Shown: positions 46,926-52,621, numbered from the stretch's first letter. The stretch is DNA of 64,000 bases from Paulinella micropora (GCA_009731375.1 BJOX01000333.1:298158-362157), one strand, 5' to 3'. Notes: generated by a model not told the origin, from the letters alone. Made by a program: numbers and translations.

Positions 46926-47708
46926 CTATCTTTCTATCTATCTACCTATAAACACAGATATGCATCGCTAATACACTAAATATATCTATCTGTCTATCTT
47001 GCAATACCTGACTGAGCTTCCTGACGACGACCTACCTACCTACCTAGCTACTTACCTACCTAAGTGTCCATCTGTCTACCTTGATATCTTATCTATCTGG
47101 TAGAACCTGTCTGCACTTCCTGACGACGCGAAGGAAACCTACCTACCCACCTACCTACCTACCTACCTATCTACCTACCTACCTACCTACCTACTTACCT
47201 ACCTACCTACCTACATACCTATATATCTACCTTGATATCTATCTAGTAGAACCTGTCTGCGCTTCCTGACGACGTGAAGGAAATCTACCTACTTACCTAC
47301 CTACCTACATACCTACATACCCACCTACCTACCTATCTACTTACCTATATATCTACCTTGATATCTATCTATCTGGTAGAACCTGTCTGAGCTTCCTGAC
47401 GACGTGAAGGAAATTTACCTACCTACCCACCTACCTACTGACCACCCTACCTACCTACCTACCTACCTACCTGCCTACCTACTTACCTATATATCTACCT
47501 TGATATCTATCTATCTGGTAGAACCTGTCTGAGATTCCTGACGACGTGAAGGAAATCTACAAAACCACCTGGGAAATCAAGGTTTCTCTCTCTCTCATAT
47601 CTTCAAGTATCTCCATCTACATCTCGTGCATCTTCTCATCTGCTCTCATCAGGGCAAGGTGCTGCTGGAGCAAGCTGCAGACCGCGGCGCACTTCATCTC
47701 TCTCTCTT

Positions 47709-47746
<38 letters not shown>

Positions 47747-47836
47747 CTCTCATATCATATCTTCATCTCGTGCATCTTCTCATCTCCTGTCGTTAGGGCA
47801 AGGTGTTGCTGGAGCAAGCTGCAGACCGCGGCCATT

Positions 47837-47881
<45 letters not shown>

Positions 47882-48071
47882 TCCTCTCTCATATCTATCA
47901 CACGTGCATCTTCTCCAGGGAAAGGTGTTGCTGGAGCAAGCTGCAGACCGCGGCGCCTTCATCGACCAGTCCCAGTCTCTCAACGTGCACATGACCGACG
48001 TCAACTTCGGAAAGCTCACCTCCATGCACTTCTTCGCCTGGAAGAAAGGGCTCAAAACTGGTAGGTTAATC

Positions 48072-48140
<69 letters not shown>

Positions 48141-48540
48141 CTCTATCTTTCATGTAGTATTTTTCCCAGCGGATGAGGGTGTGTGTGTGTGTTTGTGTGT
48201 ATGTGTGTGCATGTATGTATGTGTGTAAAATCAAGCCAAGCAAACAAGCAACACATACAGAAAGAAACAAACAAGTTTAAGTGATCAACAGATGCACATG
48301 CATTCTTATCAAAAGCAAAACAAACAAACAACAACAAACAACAACAACAAACAAAACAAGAGAAAAAAAAAAAAAAAAAAAGAGACAACACACCGAGTTG
48401 TGTGTGTGTGTGTGCCCACTGCAGGCATGTACTACCTGCGCACGCAGCCTGCTACGGACGCGATCAAGTTCACAGTGGACCAGACAGCACTGGAGGAGGC
48501 GGCCGAAACCGTCTCTCTATCTCTAGAGCTCTCTCTCTCT

Positions 48541-48582
<42 letters not shown>

Positions 48583-48591
48583 GCTCTCTCG

Positions 48592-48622
<31 letters not shown>

Positions 48623-48628
48623 TCTTTC

Positions 48629-48683
<55 letters not shown>

Positions 48684-48689
48684 TCTTTC

Positions 48690-48725
<36 letters not shown>

Positions 48726-49715
48726 CCTTCTTTTTGCTTTCTTTCTATTTCTTGTGTAGGACAATTTCGACAAGTTTTTTATCTATCTATCTATCTATAT
48801 ATCTATCTATCTATCTCTCTATCTATCTCTTTATCTATCTATCTATCTATCTAATCTATCTATCTCTATCTACCTACCTACCTACCTACCTATCTATCCA
48901 TCTATCTATCGATCTATCTATCTATCTATTCTATTCTCTTCTCTTCTCTTCTATTCTATTCTATTCCATGCAGGCTGAAGAGCTCTCACATGTCTCACGA
49001 GCCTGCCAACTATTTATCTATCTATTTATCTATTCTATTGTATTCTATTCTTCTCTTCTATTCTATTCTATTACATGCAGGCTGAAGAGCTCACATGTCT
49101 ATTCCTCTTCTCTTCTCTTCTATTCCATTCCATGCAGGCTGAAGAGCTCACATGTCTATTCTATTCTATTCTCTTCTATTCTCTTCTCTTCTCTTCTCTT
49201 CTATTCTCTTCTATTCTATTCCATTCCATGCAGGCTGAAGAGCTCTCACATGTCTCACGAGCCTGCCAACTATCTATCTATCTATCTATCTATCTATTCT
49301 ATTATATTCTATTGTATTCTACTCTATTCTCTTCTCTTCTATTCTATTCTATTCTATTCCATGCAGGCTGAAGAGCTCACATGTCTATTCTCTTCTATTC
49401 TCTTCTATTCTATTCTATTCCATTCCATTCCATGCAAGCTGAAGAGCTCTCACATGTCTCACGAGCCTGCCAACTATCTATCTATCTACCTATCTATCTA
49501 TCTACCTATCTATCTATCTATCTACCTATCTATCTATCTATCTATCTGCCTACCTACCTACCTACCTACCTATCTCTTCTATGTAGGCGGAAGAAGAGGA
49601 GCTCAGCCTGTCACCTGACTACCAACCTACCTACCTACCTATCTATCTACCTCTATGTAGGCGGAAGAAGAGGACCTCAGCCTGTCACAGGAGGCCTCCG
49701 TGCCCAAGGTAACAG

Positions 49716-49767
<52 letters not shown>

Positions 49768-49784
49768 ATCTATCTATCTATCTA

Positions 49785-49852
<68 letters not shown>

Positions 49853-51077
49853 GCCATCCATCCATCCATCTATCTATCTATCTATCAATCTATTTCTATT
49901 CATCTTTCTGTCAGTCGGTCTATCTTCATAATCTTTCAAATTAGTATAATCCATCATCCATTTGCTTATCCATCTTCTCCTCGATACATCTATTCCTTTA
50001 TATCGACATTTTTCAGTGATATATTTTATCTATTTATCTCTTAGGTTGGTATGAAATCGCCCTTCAAGGAGTCCCCTGGCCGCAAGCGGTACATACATAC
50101 ATACATACATACAATACATACATGCATGCATGCATAATACATTACATACATTATATACATTACATACATAACATACATAACATACAAGACATGCATGCAT
50201 ACATCCTTCCTTCCTTCCTTCTTTCCTTCCTTCCTACCTACCTACCTGTCTACCTACCTACCTACCTACCTACCTACCTTACTTACTTACTTACTTCCTG
50301 ACTTACATAGACTGTCCGCGGGTCGTCTCACCCCTGCCTTGATCAAGGCACCGCCCACTAAACGCCAAAAGGTAGCTACTCTCTTATCTCTCTCTCTCTC
50401 TCTCTCTCTATCTGTCTCTCTATCTCTCTTTCTATCTATCTGTCTATCTATCTTTTCATCAGTTGATCTCATCACTTACTCCATGGAGTGAACCAAGGCC
50501 ACTTGAGGTGTCACTGACCCTCCCTTGGGCTTGGTTTTTTGAAATGGGTGCCATCTGTCGACAGACAGAGAATTAGGGGATGGTGGGTGTGCTGGGCCGT
50601 GGTGGGGTGCCTTATGTGTGCCTAGCCATACGCCTATAAGTCACATGCCGAAATAGCGACGGGAAGCACAATTCTGTTCCCTCAGGGTGCCCTTTCTCGC
50701 TTGTTGAGCCCGGAATAANNNNNNNNNNNNNNNNNNNNNNNNNNNNNNNNNNNNNNNNNNNNNNNNNNNNNNNNNNNNNNNNNNNNNNNNNNNNNNNNNN
50801 NNNNNNNNNNNNNNNNNNNNNNNNNNNNNNNNNNNNNNNNNNNNNNNNNNNNNNNNNNNNNNNNNNNNNNNNNNNNNNNNNNNNNNNNNNNNNNNNNNNN
50901 NNNNNNNNNNNNNNNNNNNNNNNNNNNNNNNNNNNNNNNNNNNNNNNNNNNNNNNNNNNNNNNNNNNNNNNNNNNNNNNNNNNNNNNNNNNNNNNNNNNN
51001 NNNNNNNNNNNNNNNNNNNNNNNNNNNNNNNNNNNNNNNNNNNNNNNNNNNNNNNNNNNNNNNNNNNNNNNNNNNNN

Positions 51078-51117
<40 letters not shown>

Positions 51118-51581
51118 CGCGATGTCTGTCTGTCTGTCGTCTGCCTGTCTGTCCCGTGCAATGCCATGTGTTGATACGATACCATACTCTATTATGCTAT
51201 ACTGTGCAGGCTGAGAAGGAGGAAGAAATCGGCAAGACGATCTCCCCGATGAAGTTTGCTTCACCTGACCTGTTCACTATGGAGCCCGTGAAGCAGAACA
51301 AGGAAGCAGGCGTGATGTCTGTCGAGGAGTGGCGCACCAAGCGGAAGAAGGTGAGCGAAAGGCAGGGAGGAGAAGGCGGTGAGCGAGTGTCGGAGAAAGG
51401 GTGGTGTTGGGTGGGGAGTGGGGTGGCACGGGGGGAGAAGTGGCAAGGGTGGATGGATGGGGGCGAGAGAGAGAGAAAGAATCAGGTGATAATTATTGTG
51501 TGATTGTTGGTGTACTAGAACGAGGAGGCCATGCTGTGCGCCCTTAACAACAAGGATGAGTGCATGTCCTGCTCGGGCTAA
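18776..51581 (+). CDS. RRM1: Ribonucleoside-diphosphate reductase large subunit (R1), class Ia, 35 exons
   Basis: Reduces ribonucleoside diphosphates to deoxy forms for DNA synthesis, in complex with the R2 subunit. Exons: 18776-18901, 19351-19405, 22070-22152, 23357-23467, 24614-24677, 25772-25813, 26293-26366, 26768-26836, 29310-29358, 29607-29668, 30333-30396, 31298-31367, 33976-34038, 35146-35219, 35332-35390, 35911-35964, 36223-36276, 37400-37487, 38674-38732, 39456-39560, 39944-40033, 40473-40607, 40768-40821, 40981-41042, 41624-41697, 43753-43862, 45759-45815, 47522-47581, 47919-48060, 48425-48510, 49661-49708, 50045-50088, 50311-50371, 51210-51350, 51519-51581. They sum to 2652 nt (883 aa) and every junction is GT-AG and in phase. 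The N-terminal ATP cone starts [10 protein letters not shown]57 (activity site) is kept. Cys218 (QLSSC), Asn427/Cys429/Glu431 (SNLCTE) and Cys444 (VAVCN) fall at the same numbers as in the human enzyme; the radical-path Tyr pair is at 739-740; the C-terminal redox pair is C878/C881 (CMSCSG). A longer linker before the tail makes it about 90 aa longer than human R1, near yeast length. Introns are about 92% of the gene. Confidence 0.97.
18902..19350 (+). other. R1 intron 1, non-repetitive
   Basis: About 450 bases without microsatellite, unlike most of the other introns. Neither exon 1 nor exon 2 has edge copies. Nothing else recognised. Confidence 0.7.
19406..20996 (+). repeat. CTGT, C-run, CTTT, ACTT and CT microsatellites (R1 intron 2, first part)
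   Basis: A CTGT array begins directly at the donor of exon 2 (donor GTCTGTTTGTCTGTC). Then come a poly-C run with a gap (19885-19894), CTTT, ACTT and CT/CA arrays. A unit of about 60 bases made of CTGTTGACCTACTAT plus CTGT repeats occurs 4 times (19515-19660). Confidence 0.9.
20997..22069 (+). repeat. 5'-edge copies of R1 exon 3 (about 8 copies)
   Basis: Acceptor (TTCTTCAG) plus up to 40 bases of exon 3 recur near 21003, 21105, 21237, 21361, 21496, 21675, 21788 and 21886, with (ACTT)n and a conserved ACATACCTGCTCACTCACTC spacer. The coding part ends GAC followed by ACTT repeat, which makes an in-frame TAA in most copies. No copy has a donor, so none could act as an exon by itself. Confidence 0.95.
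22330..23356 (+). repeat. 5'-edge copies of R1 exon 4 (about 8 copies, unit about 119 bp)
   Basis: Each unit holds an intron piece (ACATTTCATAGAAT, CTACCTAACAT, GTGTGGTGTACATCTTAG) and the first 35-40 bases of exon 4 (GAGACGCGCAAGTCCTTCTC). Copies begin near 22447, 22567, 22684, 22802, 22917, 23020, 23138 and 23252. Two are shortened after CTTCT. This is a true minisatellite with little microsatellite between units. Confidence 0.95.
23468..24613 (+). repeat. 5'-edge copies of R1 exon 5 among CT, ATC and ACC repeats
   Basis: The unit is (CT)n-(ATC)n-(ACC)n-AATAAACAAGTACATTTG-CTCAG plus about 30 bases of exon 5. Copies begin near 23669, 23781, 23883 and 24473, before the real exon at 24614. 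A 350-N gap (24009-24358) inside may hide more. Directly after the exon 4 donor is a C run ending in another gap. Confidence 0.9.
24009..24358. other. Assembly gap (N)
   Basis: 350 Ns inside the CT-rich array of exon 5 edge copies. Confidence 1.
24708..24974 (-). mobile_element. tRNA-derived SINE, copy 1
   Basis: On the minus strand the element starts GGACACCGTGATAGCCCAGTGG, containing an A box (TAGCCCAGTGG) and, about 30 bases on, a B box (AGTTCGATTCC). A tRNA-unrelated body of about 150 bases follows, then an ATT tail. It has an internal duplication of about 35 bases (24840-24900). ATT repeats flank both sides. It sits in R1 intron 5, antisense. Confidence 0.85.
24975..25160. repeat. ATA/ATT microsatellite
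   Basis: About 185 bp of AAT repeat on the 5' side of SINE copy 1. Confidence 0.95.
25200..25660 (+). repeat. CCAACACTGCCTGATGTATT minisatellite (3 copies) and exon 6 edge copy
   Basis: TTTCCAACACTGCCTGATGTATTATACACATACAT-type units with CATA repeats occur at about 25219, 25300 and 25379. At 25628-25663 there is a 5'-edge copy of R1 exon 6 (GTAG acceptor, 35 exon bases), then GATA repeat. Confidence 0.85.
25663..25858. repeat. Large inverted repeat with R1 exon 6 in its loop
   Basis: (GATA)n plus GCTGACCGTTGATTTTCATGA (to 25758) is the inverted complement of the segment from 25799 plus (TATC)n. The perfect stem is at least about 60 bp and the loop is 40 bases. Most of exon 6 (25772-25813) is in the loop, and its 3' end and donor are in the right stem. 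Confidence 0.9.
25869..26230 (+). repeat. 3'-edge copies of R1 exon 6 (4 copies)
   Basis: CTCATGAAAATCAACGGTCAG plus a further 20 bases (ATTGTACAGCGACGACAG type) recur near 25872, 25978, 26050 and 26151 between TATC runs. The extra bases read Q-I-V-Q-R-R-Q, close to the start of exon 7 (Q-I-V-E-R-P-Q), so these copies look like exon 6 joined to exon 7 without an intron. Confidence 0.85.
26367..26767 (+). repeat. TG, poly-C, gap and CT repeats (R1 intron 7)
   Basis: TG repeat, then a run of about 60 C ending in a 124-N gap (26561-26684), then CT repeat up to the acceptor TCGTCAG of exon 8. A 60-base segment with TGCACCAGTATTTATGTATC is matched in inverted orientation near 29080-29150, in the next long intron. 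Confidence 0.85.
26837..29300 (+). repeat. 3'-edge copies of R1 exon 8 (about 16) and TGTA microsatellite
   Basis: The unit (about 108-112 bp) is TTCACGCACGCCTCCCCCAC-TCTATTCAACGCG, donor GTATGG, then TGTA-rich spacer. Copies near 26911, 26985 (short), 27121, 27229, 27335, 27446, 27558, 27669, 27776, 27888, 27997, 28108, 28216, 28328, 28437 and 28716. Most keep the donor. From 28800 on it is pure TGTA repeat. This is the largest exon-edge array in the window. Confidence 0.95.
29505..29606 (+). repeat. 5'-edge copy of R1 exon 10
   Basis: A GTGTAG acceptor and about 42 bases of exon 10 (29516-29558) run into GA repeat; the intron segment GTCTTGATCTATAT is duplicated with it before the real exon at 29607. 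Confidence 0.9.
29669..30332 (+). repeat. R1 intron 10: ATCTT repeat, repeat D, exon 11 edge copy
   Basis: A pentanucleotide ATCTT array (29690-29800) follows the donor. Repeat D copy 3 lies at 29925-30080. A 5'-edge copy of exon 11 (CTAGGGTGGTATTGGTC) is at 30228-30247. (TATC)n then forms the pyrimidine tract of the real acceptor. Confidence 0.85.
30397..31200 (+). repeat. 3'-edge copies of R1 exon 11 (8 copies) in TATC repeat
   Basis: GGTAGCTTCATCGCCGGCAC plus TAACG and donor GTCTAT recur near 30465, 30545, 30660, 30715, 30850, 30907, 31015 and 31086. Two alternating forms exist: with and without the preceding CTCCAC, and with TAACG or TGACG. The paired alternation shows duplication of a two-copy unit. 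Confidence 0.95.
31368..32005 (+). repeat. 3'-edge copies of R1 exon 12 (3) with GATACG and GATA repeats
   Basis: TTCAACAACACTGCCCGCTA plus donor GTAGATAGAT recur near 31523, 31811 and 31916. The GATA arrays continue the donor itself (GTAGATAGATC). ATACG repeats follow the first copies. Confidence 0.95.
32006..33664 (-). mobile_element. 5'-truncated LINE with R2-like C-terminus
   Basis: The element lies antisense in R1 intron 12. Its coding end is 33664-32819; below that is a 3' UTR of about 810 bases containing a diverged internal duplication (the segment with CCTAGCCCGGGCTATGCAAC occurs at about 32285 and 32790). The 3' end is GACATCTCAT then (CTAT)n. The 5' end breaks abruptly into GATA repeat. 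A 250-base tail-only copy is at 41864-42113. Confidence 0.85.
32819..33664 (-). CDS. Retrotransposon protein C-terminus: CCHC knuckle and restriction-like endonuclease
   Basis: About 280 codons, open to a TAG/TAA stop at 32819, lacking the reverse transcriptase part through 5' truncation. A knuckle C-A-L-C-(7)-H-(4)-C is followed about 100 residues later by R-P-D-I-V-V then I-E-L-T-C-P, the PD-(D/E)xK pattern of R2-type (RLE) non-LTR elements, which nick the target for reverse transcription. A later K-(x)-K-Y-like stretch (T-N-R-Y-N-K-L) fits the family. No frameshift is visible. The first residues of the longer open frame are GATA repeat and not part of it. The fragment should not be able to move by itself. 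Confidence 0.8.
   Translation of the reverse strand, partial: ACPFDLSWARLIGTRNPRLISWVINASTNSVITPDLRRLWGIIPNNKCALCSGQAHLCHILSGCHVALKQGRYTWRHDSVLCTIEAPLQKHIESHNKRSPIDQNESKSMFVKEGEQKPKRQSFHRPSLLDTANDWQLQTQYTGSEQAFPVHICVTDLRPDIVVWSLSTKICILIELTCPVEENILDARAYKTNRYNKLKSQIEDNGWTCHLRPIECGARGMVSFSVHRCFRALGFSHPQSKSLCFKLSSCVARCSFAIYRSCAVKNWTNLPLVRIGDCIPS
33692..33975 (+). repeat. Diverged exon 12 edge copy, then CT, TA and TATC repeats
   Basis: GAACACTGCCCGTTATGTCG and following bases (33705-33745) resemble the end of exon 12 but with several changes. CT, TA and TATC repeats run to the acceptor TCTAG of exon 13. Confidence 0.75.
34039..35145 (+). repeat. 5'-edge copies of R1 exon 14 (about 10 copies, unit about 90-95 bp)
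   Basis: The unit is GTATTACAACATATTACACG, ACATGACATGGTATATTC, acceptor TTAG and GTTGGATTTGCGCAAGAACA plus up to 15 more exon bases. Copies near 34235, 34325, 34413, 34503, 34594, 34691, 34779, 34870, 34969 and 35051; the real exon starts at 35146. Every copy keeps an AG. Confidence 0.95.
35220..35331 (+). repeat. CA and TATC repeats (R1 intron 14)
   Basis: Short intron (112 bases) ending TATCTGTCTAG, where the microsatellite is the pyrimidine tract. Confidence 0.9.
35391..35910 (+). repeat. 3'-edge copies of R1 exon 15 (2) in CTAC repeat
   Basis: GGCACCTGGTGCCTTTT...CCCTAAGGAGGTC occurs at 35472-35520 and 35553-35617 after the real exon. The spacer is CTAC/CTGC repeat. Both copies differ from the exon by a few bases. 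Confidence 0.9.
35965..36222 (+). repeat. GATA microsatellite (R1 intron 16)
   Basis: GATA repeat continues the donor GTATAGATAGATA; the second half is mixed sequence. No edge copies. Confidence 0.9.
36277..36672 (+). repeat. TTGCC-spaced degenerate repeat, then ATA repeat (R1 intron 17)
   Basis: A degenerate array of about 20-30-base units around CACTATTGCCTTTTTGTC and ACTGCCTTTCTGTC (36295-36620), then ATA repeat leading into SINE copy 2. Confidence 0.7.
36673..36904 (-). mobile_element. tRNA-derived SINE, copy 2
   Basis: Same family as 24708-24974, without the internal duplication. B box complement at 36843-36853 and A box complement at 36883-36893. ATA repeats flank both sides. Confidence 0.85.
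36974..37420 (+). repeat. Tandem duplication of SINE plus R1 exon 18 acceptor
   Basis: AAATTGCTTTGTTTTGTGTG plus TGCAG and the first 14 bases of exon 18 occur at about 37003-37042 and again at 37375-37414. Each is preceded by a SINE copy and ATA repeat, so a block of about 370 bp was duplicated in tandem and has diverged. Confidence 0.85.
37066..37306 (-). mobile_element. tRNA-derived SINE, copy 3
   Basis: More diverged from copies 1 and 2 (for example GTGCC for GTGTCC at the tRNA head). A and B box complements are still recognisable near 37288 and 37253. It is the second half of the tandem duplication before exon 18. Confidence 0.85.
37488..38095 (+). repeat. 3'-edge copies of R1 exon 18 (5) in TATC repeat
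   Basis: CGCAAGTCTAACCAACAGAA plus CCTGG and donor GTACAG or GTCCAT recur near 37595, 37678, 37825, 37950 and 38037. The copies share T in AAGTCT where the real exon has AAGTCG, so they share an ancestor later than their split from the exon, or the exon has changed since. Confidence 0.95.
38096..38673 (+). repeat. 5'-edge copies of R1 exon 19 and degenerate CTAC array
   Basis: CTAGGCACTATCAAG...TCCAACCTCT occurs near 38163, 38253, 38472 and 38554; shorter ACCAACCTCTCTACC units occur between. A telomere-like motif sits just before the real acceptor (38616-38652). Confidence 0.9.
38616..38652. repeat. Interstitial telomere-like CCCTAAA repeat
   Basis: About five units of CCCTAAA, CCTAA and CCCCTAA. 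The perfect unit CCCTAAA is the complement of TTTAGGG, the plant and green-algal telomere type. It is too short and degenerate to be a chromosome end. Confidence 0.75.
38733..39455 (+). repeat. TA, T-run, CT repeats, exon 19 3'-edge copy and MITE (R1 intron 19)
   Basis: TA repeat continues the donor GTATATATA. A 3'-edge copy of exon 19 (CTCTGCACGGAGATCGTAGA) is at 39026-39064, between CT runs. A family E MITE occupies 39296-39428. Confidence 0.85.
39296..39428. mobile_element. MITE-like inverted repeat, family E copy 2
   Basis: AGGCCACTTACACACCACCC at the left matches the inverted right end (GGGTGGTGTAGAGCGGGCCT); arms of about 40 bases are imperfectly complementary. Same family as 12081-12230. 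Confidence 0.75.
39561..39943 (+). repeat. CT and TATC/CTAC repeats (R1 intron 20)
   Basis: Simple repeats only; no edge copies. Confidence 0.9.
40034..40232 (+). repeat. 3'-edge copies of R1 exon 21 (2), beside a gap
   Basis: GCGACACCGCCCCGTCGGCA plus TTGGG and donor GTGAGA at 40112-40141, and a similar copy at 40196-40231. A 57-N gap (40038-40094) starts 4 bases after the real donor. Confidence 0.9.
40288..40411. repeat. Two adjacent inverted repeats in R1 intron 21
   Basis: First: TTTTATCGGTCACCT (about 40289-40304) pairs with AGGTTACCGATAAAA (40320-40334). Second: perfect 23-base arms at 40352-40374 and 40389-40411 (left begins CAAATTTGACGTGTTTTGCG) with a 14-base GC-rich loop. Both would form strong hairpins. 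They could be small hairpin elements or structural RNA; no ORF. Confidence 0.85.
40608..40767 (+). repeat. ATGTC/ATGTA pentanucleotide repeat (R1 intron 22)
   Basis: The repeat continues the donor GTAATGTCATGTAATGTC and runs all the way to the acceptor ATGTCAG, so the whole intron is one microsatellite. Confidence 0.9.
40822..40980 (+). repeat. R1 intron 23: short unique segment and CTAC/TATC repeat
   Basis: The segment with GTCTTGACAGGGGCAGTCACACATCAACAC (40831-40905) is found as its reverse complement at about 42690-42785 in intron 25. Confidence 0.8.
41043..41623 (+). repeat. 3'-edge copies of R1 exon 24 (2), TGTA repeat, 5'-edge copy of exon 25
   Basis: CTGGGACTGGGACGCACTCA plus AAGCAAG and donor GTGGGC recur at 41119-41151 and 41257-41289. 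A 5'-edge copy of exon 25 (GCAGAATCGT...GGGCT-CGCAACTCGC) is at 41547-41579. Confidence 0.9.
41698..42690 (+). repeat. 3'-edge copies of R1 exon 25 (5) in GATA repeat
   Basis: GGCGCCAATGCCCACCGCCT plus CCACTTCACAGATCCTCG and donor GTCAAG recur near 41791, 42211, 42340, 42441 and 42551. The copies share a donor (GTCAAGTGTTAG) different from the real one (GTCAGATAG). A LINE tail sits inside the array (41864-42113). Confidence 0.95.
41864..42113 (-). mobile_element. LINE tail fragment (3' end only)
   Basis: Nearly identical to 32006-32255, the 3' end of the R2-like element, cut at the 5' side and ending GACATCTCAT then (CTAT)n on the minus strand. Both edges are GATA repeat. Confidence 0.85.
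42691..43752 (+). repeat. 5'-edge copies of R1 exon 26 (about 6) in TATC repeat
   Basis: CACCAGGCAACAACGAGTGT plus TTTGAGCCCTTCACGTCTAA recur near 43104 (diverged), 43302, 43422, 43527, 43606 and 43673; the real exon starts at 43753. A further fragment (GGCAACATCTACGTGCG) is at 42985-43001. The first 90 bases of this feature are an inverted match to intron 23. Confidence 0.95.
43863..45758 (+). repeat. 3'-edge copies of R1 exon 26 in progressive decay (about 11)
   Basis: AACAAGTATCTGCTGCGTGA plus CCTCACCGAACGG and donor recur near 44047, 44213, 44312, 44383, 44515, 44607, 44889, 45087, 45233, 45440 and 45645. Near copies are almost exact; distant ones keep only 15-20 matching bases. All copies read CTGCTG where the exon has CTCTTG. 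Spacers are TATC, TGTA, CT and GGTA repeats. Confidence 0.85.
45816..46780 (+). repeat. 3'-edge copies of R1 exon 27 (7)
   Basis: AACAAGCTGATTGCTGCCAA plus CGGCTCCGTTCAG and donor GTCAGC recur near 45868, 45949, 46043, 46278, 46393, 46583 and 46697. The spacer after the first copies is AGCT repeat continuing the donor (GTCAGCCAGCTAGCTAGC). Confidence 0.95.
46781..47521 (+). repeat. 5'-edge copies of R1 exon 28 (5) in CTAC repeat
   Basis: GGTAGAACCTGTCTGAGCTT plus CCTGACGACGTGAAGGAAA recur near 46810, 47003, 47098, 47247 and 47378 before the real exon at 47522. The oldest-looking two lack the GTAG and the GTGAAGG part. Confidence 0.95.
47582..47918 (+). repeat. 5'-edge copies of R1 exon 29 (2) in CT/CA repeat
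   Basis: GGGCAAGGTGCTGCTGGAGC plus AAGCTGCAGACCGCGGC recur at 47650-47690 and 47797-47833. Both keep an AG acceptor. Confidence 0.95.
48061..48424 (+). repeat. R1 intron 29: poly-T of about 65, TG repeat, A run
   Basis: A run of about 65 T starts about 15 bases after the donor. Then TG repeat, an AAACAAAC-rich segment, a run of A and a TG repeat before the acceptor. No edge copies. Confidence 0.9.
48511..49660 (+). repeat. R1 intron 30: CT/CA repeats, TTCTA repeat and 5'-edge copies of exon 31
   Basis: Degraded acceptor-plus-exon segments (ATGCAGGCTGAAGAGCTC type) lie near 48970, 49075, 49134, 49230, 49363 and 49431, and a closer one (TGTAGGCGGAAGAAGAGGAG) at 49583-49620, before the real exon at 49661. 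Spacers are ATTCT pentanucleotide and TATC repeats. Confidence 0.85.
49709..50310 (+). repeat. R1 introns 31-32: TATC, CATA, CTTC and CTTA repeats
   Basis: Simple repeats around exon 32 (50045-50088); the CATA repeat continues the exon 32 donor GTACATACATA. No edge copies. Confidence 0.9.
50459..50718 (+). repeat. Dispersed repeat A, copy 3 (truncated by gap)
   Basis: Matches 8175-8437 with a few indels, then runs into a 359-N gap. It sits in R1 intron 33 and begins at CATCAGTTGATCTC after a TATC repeat. Confidence 0.85.
50719..51077. other. Assembly gap (N) followed by a G run
   Basis: 359 Ns, then about 40 G (51078-51117). The rest of repeat A probably lies here. Confidence 1.
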
Positions 51582-51816
51582 AGCCTAAGCATTGACTCAC
51601 TATCCTCTTTTCTCTCCTTTCGCGACATGCAAGGGAAATGCTCCAAGTGGCACCTGGACCAGTCAGCCTCTGTGGGGTGATTTTTCTTGTCTTTGAAACA
51701 ATCTAGTAAGTCAGTGATGTTCTTTACAATGAACACTGGCGAATTCCAACAATCTCGTTTTGTTTTTTCTTGTTGAGTGGTTTACAAGCATTATTTAATT
51801 CGATATGGTATCATAG

Positions 51817-52032
51817 TATTACTGTGGACATTCAAGTGGCAAACTATATATCCAACTTTGATCTCATCGTTCTCCATCAATCTAAGTGATACGACAAATC
51901 TGAAGCCAGTATGGGAAAGCTTAGGACAAGAGCTTTTCAACGGTGTGCACGGCATTTCCGTATTCTAAGTATTGATTGAGAAAGATTAGGTCAAAGTTTG
52001 AATGTTTTGCCACTTGAATGTCCACAGTAATA
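51817..52032. mobile_element. MITE-like element F1
   Basis: TATTACTGTGGACATTCAAG plus TGGCAAA (51817-51843) is the inverted complement of 52006-52032 with 26-27 matching bases. Length 216 bp. No ORF. Confidence 0.7.
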
Positions 52033-52317
52033 GAGTACTGGTTATATTCAACTGACAAAATCAGCCAACGTTGATCTTAGCTTTCTCTCAGTACTAGTGT
52101 TGTAGCACTTCTTATGCTATCGTTGGAAAGCTCAGGACAAGAGCTTTCAAACGGCGTGCTCATTATTCCTGTATCAAAATCATATGTGTCGCGAACAAAC
52201 AAGTTAAAAGTTTGATGGCTCGCAGTAAGAATGTCTCTTCTACCAACCGCCCGCTACGGGTTCTCGCCCTGTCTCAGCCAAAGTGTTTCTATATTCTGTG
52301 TGCACCTATTTATAATC

Positions 52318-52323
52318 AATAAA
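52318..52323 (+). terminator. Possible polyadenylation signal of R1
   Basis: AATAAA, 737 bases after the R1 stop, in AT-rich sequence. The signal may be weak or different in this organism; nearer candidates are not clear. Confidence 0.25.
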
Positions 52324-52621
52324 AACACAAGCTTATCAATATATAAGATTAACATCGTAAAATATTAATAACTTAATTCAGATAATTCGGACCGGATACT
52401 GCTAATATTAATATGTTTATCTTACATCCCTTTATTATACTTCGAGGGCCTGAGACTCGAAGAGAGGGTCTTTCCAAATCGATCTGTCGACAGAACACAC
52501 AAAACAGTCACTCTGCACTGTGTGTCAGTAGTTTCCACTTGGAAGGAAAATTCGAGTTGTGAGTTTCTATATTCATGATACAACTCTAAGGCTGCAAGTT
52601 GGCAGATCATGCCAATAACTC

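Noticed and set aside
48758-48780. A small R1 exon (GACAATTTCGACAAG) between exons 30 and 31
   Set aside because: It has a good acceptor but no donor before the TATC repeat, and exon 30 joins exon 31 in phase without it.
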